IMG/VR virus record: IMGVR_UViG_3300032753_000100 | Location: 1 to 35,594 of that record | Strand: one strand, 5' to 3' | Length of the DNA: 35,594 nucleotides | DNA from: a virus | Shown: positions 31,049 to 35,594 of the stretch, piece by piece | How positions within the stretch are numbered: position 1 is the stretch's first letter | How the letters are laid out: each line of letters opens with the position of its first letter | Notes under the pieces: generated by a model | Databases searched by the model: none | What the model saw: only the letters and a program-made list of their open reading frames with translations | What the model was told of the DNA's origin: nothing | Program-made: the position numbers and the translations under genes

Positions 31049-31116
31049 TTATCAATTGTTTCTTGTTTATCATTATTATAATCAACTTAGCCTATGTGTA
31101 ATACTTAATAGTTTCG

Positions 31117-31494
31117 TTAATGATCGTTCGACAAATCTGTACTATGTTTAATGCTATCATAAAAATCTCCTATAGAGGTTTCTATTATGTCACCAGTTGA
31201 TTTATTCCTCAACTTTATAGTAGAATTTATACATATACATTTTCCAGATTGGCGACCCAACTTGGAGATTATAAATCTATTATCATTAAAAGTTCGAATC
31301 ATATCTTTCTGGAAATCATACATTTCATACGGCACTAGGCCATGATCCAATGTTATGATTTTCATGTATTTAGAGAAGTATATTGGATCTCTTGAACATT
31401 TTACATATTCTTCTACCTGTTCCTGTGTATATTGTACAGAAACTCCAACTTTCTTTAAATTACCATTATCGCGATATGCTGTAGACACTGCCAT
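31117..31494 (-). CDS. 17: Terminase large subunit, N-terminal part, fused to a split-intein N fragment (T4 gp17)
   Basis: 125 residues. Residues 1-85 are the N-terminal part of the packaging motor: DPIYFSKYMKIITLDHGLVPYEMYDFQKDMI, then ISKLGRQSGK, the first half of Walker A. C86 then begins an intein N fragment (CICINSTIKLRN, block A, to residue 125). After splicing to the gene at 29261-31048 the P-loop reads GRQSGKTTT, and the whole protein is about 556 residues (T4: 610). The gene ends in TAA at 31117-31119. The ATG overlaps the gene 16 stop (TAATG), so the N part is coupled to the small terminase. Confidence 0.93.
   Translation of the reverse strand: MAVSTAYRDNGNLKKVGVSVQYTQEQVEEYVKCSRDPIYFSKYMKIITLDHGLVPYEMYDFQKDMIRTFNDNRFIISKLGRQSGKCICINSTIKLRNKSTGDIIETSIGDFYDSIKHSTDLSNDH
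31120..31239 (-). other. Split intein, N-terminal fragment (40 aa)
   Basis: Codons 86-125, starting with the nucleophile Cys directly after the P-loop Lys. Only block A (CxxxxxTxIxLRN) is contained. The break comes before block B, unlike the usual split near the endonuclease site. The remaining 28 residues are polar and end in an Asp/Asn/His-rich tail that may help bind the C fragment. Confidence 0.85.
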
Positions 31495-31895
31495 TATTCA
31501 CCTTTTAATAATTTGGATAGCTCTGATGTTGAACCTACAAAGATGGCTTTGTCTATCTTTGTGCCAGATTCTTTCTTGTTGTCCATTTCACGCATTTGTT
31601 TTTGCGTGGCAATCAATTCTTTATTAGCCTCTACTACATTTTTTAATAATGTACCAAATACCTCAAATGCTCTTGGTTGCTCGGATTCTTTTGCTATTCT
31701 CAAAATATCATCAAGTGCGTCTTTGCCTTGATATATGATATCCTGAAGATTGTCGCGAGACTGTTGATATGCATCAGATAGATCTTGTTCTAGATTTATA
31801 TGTGGAGTATAATCTTTTATTATTATCGGTTTATCTTCAATAATAGTAGGATTGATATCAAATATCTTTGACATTGAATCATCAAATTTAGTCAT
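31494..31895 (-). CDS. 16: Terminase small subunit (T4 gp16)
   Basis: A 133-residue protein (T4: 164 aa). The coiled-coil core DLSDAYQQSRDNLQDIIYQGKDALDDILRIAKESEQPRAFEVFGTLLKNVVEANKELIATQKQM is characteristic of T4-type small terminases, with the E.PRAFEV segment conserved in cyanophage versions. It forms a ring that binds phage DNA and stimulates gp17 cleavage and ATPase activity. The C terminus (TSELSKLLKG) is a short helix. It precedes gene 17 by overlap and follows gene 15 after 2 nt. Confidence 0.92.
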   Translation of the reverse strand: MTKFDDSMSKIFDINPTIIEDKPIIIKDYTPHINLEQDLSDAYQQSRDNLQDIIYQGKDALDDILRIAKESEQPRAFEVFGTLLKNVVEANKELIATQKQMREMDNKKESGTKIDKAIFVGSTSELSKLLKGE

Positions 31896-31897
31896 AA

Positions 31898-32635
31898 TTA
31901 ATTATATTCTTGTATTGTTACGTTTGCTGTCCAAGAAGAATTTGCTGTTGCATCTAAAGGATTTGGAACTATATTTATTTTCACTCTTTCAGCATCATTA
32001 TCCATGTCTATCACATTTGTAATTGCTTGTTTAATCAATCCGGCAGTAGTCACATCTCTATATAGGAATGCTTTTGCTTTGAAATTCAATGTCCATATAA
32101 CCATTCTTGTGTCAGATTCACTATCACCTTCATATGTTATATCATAGCTAGTGTCGGCTAATATAATAGGGATCTCTTTAGTGATATTCATTTCAGGTAT
32201 CAGATCAATCTTTATCGTGTAATCTGGTGTGAAGAACGGTAATATATATTCTATGATTTGAGTACCATCTTCAATATTTCTAACATAAATGTATAATGAA
32301 TAATCTATATCATAGGGGACTGGGTTATATTGTGTATTGATGGTACCAGAACCAACCTGATTGAAATTCTTAATATTTGTGTTTTGCTTTCTCGACGCAT
32401 CATAAGAAATACCGGTCATCTCAAATGACATTCTTGGTAGTGTCATTTGGATTTTCTTGTCCGCATCAGGATCACCTTGTAACCTCATCACATATAATTC
32501 TTTTCCTGCGTGTGCAATAGGTACTATAAAACGTTCTTGTTCAGTTTCATCTGGATGGTAACGAACCAGAGTAATATTCGAAAATAGATCAGAAAACACT
32601 GTAGTGATATTGCGAATAACTCTATTGTATGCCAT
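31898..32635 (-). CDS. 15: Tail sheath stabiliser / proximal tail terminator (T4 gp15)
   Basis: A 245-residue protein (T4: 272 aa). DLFSNITLVRY..DETEQERFIVPIAHAGKE matches T4 DLFSNIQIKRQ....KFIRVPITYASKE. TLPRMSFEMTGISYDASRKQN matches TLPRINLHLVDFSYNAPFKTN. QYNPVPYDIDYSLYIYVRN and the QIIEYILPFFTPDY segment complete the alignment. Six copies cap the tail tube and join it to the head. The late promoter at 32667-32674 lies inside the end of gene 14 and 32 nt before the ATG; the start overlaps the gene 14 stop (TAATG). Confidence 0.94.
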   Translation of the reverse strand: MAYNRVIRNITTVFSDLFSNITLVRYHPDETEQERFIVPIAHAGKELYVMRLQGDPDADKKIQMTLPRMSFEMTGISYDASRKQNTNIKNFNQVGSGTINTQYNPVPYDIDYSLYIYVRNIEDGTQIIEYILPFFTPDYTIKIDLIPEMNITKEIPIILADTSYDITYEGDSESDTRMVIWTLNFKAKAFLYRDVTTAGLIKQAITNVIDMDNDAERVKINIVPNPLDATANSSWTANVTIQEYN

Positions 32636-33516
32636 TATAATGATCCAAATGAATTGATTTCAGATGTATTTATAATATTACTAGCTGTTGTATTAATGAA
32701 AGAATTGTCATAATTCTCTTTAATAGCAGGAGATTGTAACGGGTCAAATGTTGTTAATAAGTACTGAGCATTACTAGAACTTCCTATGATATTTTCATCA
32801 TCATAGAATTCACCAAAGATATTAGATACTGATAATATGCGGGACGATGGTATCCAAGATTGTACTGTACCAGAAGCAGTAGCATTAGCTAATGTATTGT
32901 CTGGTGATTGGAACACTATTTCTTTTATTGCGTATGTCCCAGTGCCCATACCCGTATTCAAGTGTAATGTATATGCTGAATCTGTAACGACAGAATCTAT
33001 ATCTGGCATACCGGTGTTGATAATCTCTTGTGAATATTTGAATTTTTCCATTTCCAATTCATAAAAGTATGGCACCTTTCTACCAAGCATATTGAAGTCT
33101 TTGTTCTGATTAGTGAACTTTATTTCATACAATTCACCAACACCATTGGTAACTGGTATGTAAACGAGATCTCCTTCTCGGGGTCTTGTGAATGAATTTT
33201 GTGGCACTCTCTGTGAGAATGCCCGTTTAGATAAAATTACACTGACGGTGTTCTTAATTTCCAGACCAAACTTAGAGAAAAAGTCCTTCTCTCCACCGTA
33301 GTCTGATATGTTAGAGAGATACATCTCAACAGCAAATGCTGATTCGAATTTCTTTACTGGATCTTCTCCGTATAGCAAATCTCTTGCTTGGTCGTTGTCA
33401 TTTGCCAAATAGAACGCATCAAATCCCATGATTTTAATGCTTTCACAAATCAAATCCTCGATGATTCGTTGCTCACCCACATTATTGTAATTGCCGAAGT
33501 AATGAGAAATTGCCAT
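32635..33516 (-). CDS. 14: Neck protein (T4 gp14)
   Basis: A 293-residue neck protein (T4: 256 aa). The opening IIEDLICESIKIMGFDAFYLAND, GEDPVKKFESAFAVEMYLSN and the GGEKDFFSKFGLEIKNTVSVIL segment match T4 LVAESIQMRGVECYYVPR, GEDLKNKFTKAWKFAAYLN and GAKSFFSNFGMQVQDEVTL. PREGDLVYIPV and the LYEIKFTNQN strand follow in the same order. The C-terminal 130 residues are more variable and acidic. It forms the neck with gp13 and closes the packaged head. A TATAAATT element (33535-33542), one base off the late consensus, is 19 nt upstream; AGGAAT is the ribosome site. Confidence 0.93.
   Translation of the reverse strand: MAISHYFGNYNNVGEQRIIEDLICESIKIMGFDAFYLANDNDQARDLLYGEDPVKKFESAFAVEMYLSNISDYGGEKDFFSKFGLEIKNTVSVILSKRAFSQRVPQNSFTRPREGDLVYIPVTNGVGELYEIKFTNQNKDFNMLGRKVPYFYELEMEKFKYSQEIINTGMPDIDSVVTDSAYTLHLNTGMGTGTYAIKEIVFQSPDNTLANATASGTVQSWIPSSRILSVSNIFGEFYDDENIIGSSSNAQYLLTTFDPLQSPAIKENYDNSFINTTASNIINTSEINSFGSL
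32667..32674 (-). promoter_or_regulatory. T4-type late promoter for genes 15, 16 and 17
   Basis: Exact TATAAATA on the minus strand inside the 3' end of gene 14, 32 nt before the gene 15 start. Confidence 0.65.
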
Positions 33517-33546
33517 AAATATTCCTAAGTTATTAATTTATAATAA

Positions 33547-34320
33547 CTAATTAGTGAAAAATTCTAAAGGAGAGCCAAAGTTCATTTCCATTTCACGCTC
33601 TAATCTTTCAATCTCAACAAGCGCTTCATCATACATTTTTGTGCCATTCAATGAAACACCACCAGGTAATTGTAATCCTTCGAACTTAGACATATTAGAA
33701 CCCCAAGTTCTTTTAATTAATGCGGTGCAATATTCTTTGAGCCAACGATCGCTCCAAACACCAGAATATACATCTGGATTAATTGCTGCATAACACTCAG
33801 CAATAACAACAGTACCAACGGGACATTCTTGTGGTCCCCACGCCCAATCAATGTACAACTTTTGCATATGTCGTTGGAACCGTATTGGAACTTCTCCAGT
33901 AAACATTATCTCTAGAGATCGTAGATGTTGTTGTGTTAGTGTATAATTAATATAAGATGCTGATGTAAAGTCATATAACTCATTCAATCTGAGTTGATAT
34001 CTTAGATCAAACATATTAACAGTGGATTGTGAGTCTGACACAGGGAAAATACGAGTAACACCAACTATTTCCATTGGATGCCCATCAGCATCAGTTGATC
34101 CACTTAAATCTAAATACTTTTGGTCTATGTCAGATTGCAATATCTGTTTAATGTAGTATACTTTTTGCATACCATCAAAATGATAATCCGTCCAGTACTG
34201 GAGGGCATCATCTATACGATCTTCTATTTGATCTTCGTCCACATTTATTTCAATTACTGGAGCACCTAATCTTCTTAGACAATATTGTTTAAATTCTTCT
34301 CTACTATCTATTGTTGCCAT
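33547..34320 (-). CDS. 13: Neck protein (T4 gp13)
   Basis: A 257-residue neck protein (T4: 309 aa). MATIDSREEFKQYCLRRLGAPVIEINVDEDQIEDRIDDALQYW is the conserved opening of the gp13 family. YHFDGMQKVYYIK follows, then LRYQLRLNELYDF and FQRHMQKLYIDW with the W-WG-type helix. The C-terminal part has LIKRTWGSNMSKFEGLQLPGGVSLNG, which is also typical. It binds the portal after packaging and, with gp14, recruits the tail. The acidic C-terminal helix ends the chain. Confidence 0.95.
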   Translation of the reverse strand: MATIDSREEFKQYCLRRLGAPVIEINVDEDQIEDRIDDALQYWTDYHFDGMQKVYYIKQILQSDIDQKYLDLSGSTDADGHPMEIVGVTRIFPVSDSQSTVNMFDLRYQLRLNELYDFTSASYINYTLTQQHLRSLEIMFTGEVPIRFQRHMQKLYIDWAWGPQECPVGTVVIAECYAAINPDVYSGVWSDRWLKEYCTALIKRTWGSNMSKFEGLQLPGGVSLNGTKMYDEALVEIERLEREMEMNFGSPLEFFTN

Positions 34321-34349
34321 TTTTGATGATCCGGTAATATTTGATATAA

Positions 34350-34574
34350 CTATTTATTAAACACTAGATTAAACATTTTTTGTACTAATTCTTCTTCGTT
34401 GGTGGTGTCAGAATCTTGTGTTAATCCATAACTATGTTGAGTACAAACCGGCAACATATCATCAGTGGGGTCGTCCACAATAACATCATATTCCACAAAT
34501 AATTGGGCTGGCATTGGGTCTGGATATACATTATATCTAATACTTTTTAATTTCAACGTTTTTGTGATTGCCAT
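34350..34574 (-). CDS. Small protein of unknown function between tail fibre and neck genes
   Basis: A 74-residue protein not recognised. It is predicted as two or three strands (KTLKLKSIRYNVY, AQLFVEYDVIVDD) and an acidic C-terminal helix (EEELVQKMFNLVF). The AGGAAA ribosome site before the ATG is good. It is 1 nt from the tail fibre stop and 29 nt from gene 13, so it belongs to the late neck/tail operon. A fibre-assembly chaperone or minor virion protein are possibilities but there is no direct evidence. Confidence 0.55.
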   Translation of the reverse strand: MAITKTLKLKSIRYNVYPDPMPAQLFVEYDVIVDDPTDDMLPVCTQHSYGLTQDSDTTNEEELVQKMFNLVFNK

Positions 34575-34575
34575 T

Positions 34576-35594
34576 TTAATTTCCTTTGTTTATAATTTGT
34601 TTCAGTTCATCAATTTGTATTTGTTGTTCTTTTATTGCTTCTATCAAGAGACCAACCATATTCCCATAAGCTACAGAGTAAATTCCGTCTTCATTTTGTA
34701 ATACTGCTTCTGGTAATACTTCTAATACTTCTTGAGCCAAAACACCGGTTTGTCTACCACAATCAATATCAATTCTATCGAATGTATACCCATTTAATTT
34801 AGAAACTTTTTCTATCGCATTATCAATGTGGGTGATATTCTTTTTAATGCGTTTATCTGAATATGCGGTAATGTTACTTGATGCGATAATAGTACCGGTG
34901 TTGGCATTGGCAACACCAACACCTAATGCATTCATTTGATAGTTATTACCAGTTGCAACAGCATTGGCTGTTGCCGCAGTACCTGTGCAAGAACCTGAAG
35001 AGCCTGTGACGTTTATACCCCAAGTTCCAGAAGCACCTGTACCTGTTAATGTAGGTGAGTATGAGTTATAGTTACTAGAATGCAATATAGTAGACCAAGC
35101 ACCCCACGTAGTATCAATACCTGCTCTTATTTTTAATGTTGGTGCTGCCGTTGAGTTTGCTGCTGCGGGACTAAACAACAAAGAATAAGATGGGTCTCCT
35201 GTCGATCCAGTTGTTCCTAGCCACGGTGAATATGTAATTAATCCCGAATAATTACCGGTTGAGCTATATAAACTAGAGTTCTTGAATTCTGAAAATAAAC
35301 CCCAGTTGTAAGTATTTGGTGCTAAATCCAACCCTCTACTACCAGATGTTGTTATCGCTTGTACCGGTGTATAAATAGAAGTACCATCAGTTTGGCTTAA
35401 GAACGCTGCTGCTGTTGCTGTTGCAGCAGTACCAGTAGTGTTTTGATTTAGTGTTGGGAATGTACAGTTAGTCAATGTACCAGAAGTTGGTGTACCTAAT
35501 ATAGGGGTAACTAATGTAGGACTTGTACTTAATACAACACTCCCAGTACCCGTAGATGTCGTAACACCAGTACCACCAGATGCAACTGCTAGTG
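34576..35594 (-). CDS. Tail fibre protein with self-cleaving S74 chaperone domain, 5' end outside the window
   Basis: At least 339 residues; the frame stays open through the window edge, so the true start is outside. The N-terminal part has Gly/Thr/Ala-rich repeats typical of phage fibres (LGTPTSGTLTNC, TGSSGSCTGTAATA). The last ~95 residues are the intramolecular chaperone of the S74 peptidase family: SDKRIKKNI with a Ser-Lys dyad at the usual spacing, then GVLAQEVLEVLPEAV and a C-terminal coiled coil (LIEAIKEQQIQIDELKQI). In this family the domain trimerises the fibre and then cleaves itself off just before the Ser. It is probably the receptor-binding or side fibre of the virion. Confidence 0.85.
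   Translation of the reverse strand, partial: LAVASGGTGVTTSTGTGSVVLSTSPTLVTPILGTPTSGTLTNCTFPTLNQNTTGTAATATAAAFLSQTDGTSIYTPVQAITTSGSRGLDLAPNTYNWGLFSEFKNSSLYSSTGNYSGLITYSPWLGTTGSTGDPSYSLLFSPAAANSTAAPTLKIRAGIDTTWGAWSTILHSSNYNSYSPTLTGTGASGTWGINVTGSSGSCTGTAATANAVATGNNYQMNALGVGVANANTGTIIASSNITAYSDKRIKKNITHIDNAIEKVSKLNGYTFDRIDIDCGRQTGVLAQEVLEVLPEAVLQNEDGIYSVAYGNMVGLLIEAIKEQQIQIDELKQIINKGN

Noticed and set aside
29261-31494. Idea that gene 17 is broken by a sequencing frameshift in one continuous intein
   Set aside because: The two frames differ, a TAA stands directly before the second ATG, and the 68-bp gap has several stops in the relevant frames. One indel could not join them, and each half has proper intein ends.
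35370-35377. TATAAATA on the plus strand
   Set aside because: It lies inside the tail fibre coding sequence and no plus-strand gene follows; a chance match in A/T-rich DNA is likely.

Overview
The window is one segment of the genome of a T4-like myovirus: AT-rich, tightly packed, and transcribed almost entirely from the minus strand. The core genes are clearly those of the T4 superfamily: uvsX, 43, regA, 62, 44, 45, 46, 47, 55, uvsW, uvsY, 23, 22, 21, 20, 19, 18, 17, 16, 15, 14 and 13. The extra genes (SpeD-like protein, peptide-deformylase-like protein, 2OG-Fe(II) oxygenase, MazG/MazZ-like hydrolase, sugar genes) and the gene order resemble marine and freshwater T4-likes such as cyanophages and pelagiphages more than T4 itself. 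No photosynthesis gene is present in the window, so the host cannot be named. Consensus TTGACA/TATAAT promoters point to a bacterial host with a sigma-70 type polymerase.

Layout by region. 1-9258 is the replisome: start of uvsX, DNA polymerase, RegA, clamp loader 62/44 and clamp 45. It is interleaved with accessory genes: an Sm-like small protein, a zinc-ribbon metallophosphoesterase recalling T5 A1, a SpeD homologue, an endonuclease VII-like gene wedged between 44 and 62, a 2OG oxygenase and a DsbA-like protein. 9298-15814 holds nucleotide and sugar genes and a degenerate peptide deformylase around the recombination nuclease 46/47, ending at the late sigma factor 55. 15815-18423 contains a second Sm-like gene, uvsW and uvsY. 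Gene 55 and uvsY each have one copy of the same ~160-170 bp element immediately upstream. Each copy carries a consensus sigma-70 promoter pointing the opposite way (plus strand) and a chain of small hairpins. 18424-35594 is the virion module: a tube-like protein, capsid, prohead, portal, tail tube and sheath, terminase, neck, and a tail fibre that runs off the window. A single plus-strand homing-endonuclease-like gene sits next to gene 23.

The most unusual features are three. (1) The large terminase gene 17 is broken into two genes by a naturally split intein with an early split site. The break falls between the Lys and Thr of the Walker A P-loop, so packaging ATPase activity should require protein trans-splicing. 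(2) The duplicated intergenic element may encode two related small RNAs, or may act as a leader or replication-origin-like element; one copy lies next to an Sm-like gene and both flank the uvsW/uvsY block. (3) A peptide-deformylase-fold protein has lost all three metal ligands and the catalytic Glu.

Expression signals are readable. Early-type promoters (TTGACA or near, 16-18 bp, TATAAT-like) precede 43, the A1-like gene, the glycosyltransferase and the cytidylyltransferase. T4-type late promoters (TATAAATA) precede most virion operons, and also speD and regA. Two terminators have C(UUCG)G loops, after genes 23 and 19. No stretch longer than 300 bases lacks a gene; the longest gene-free gaps (4646-4823, 15815-15986, 18222-18423, 26724-26871) are described below. 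I saw no tRNA gene, CRISPR array or insertion sequence.
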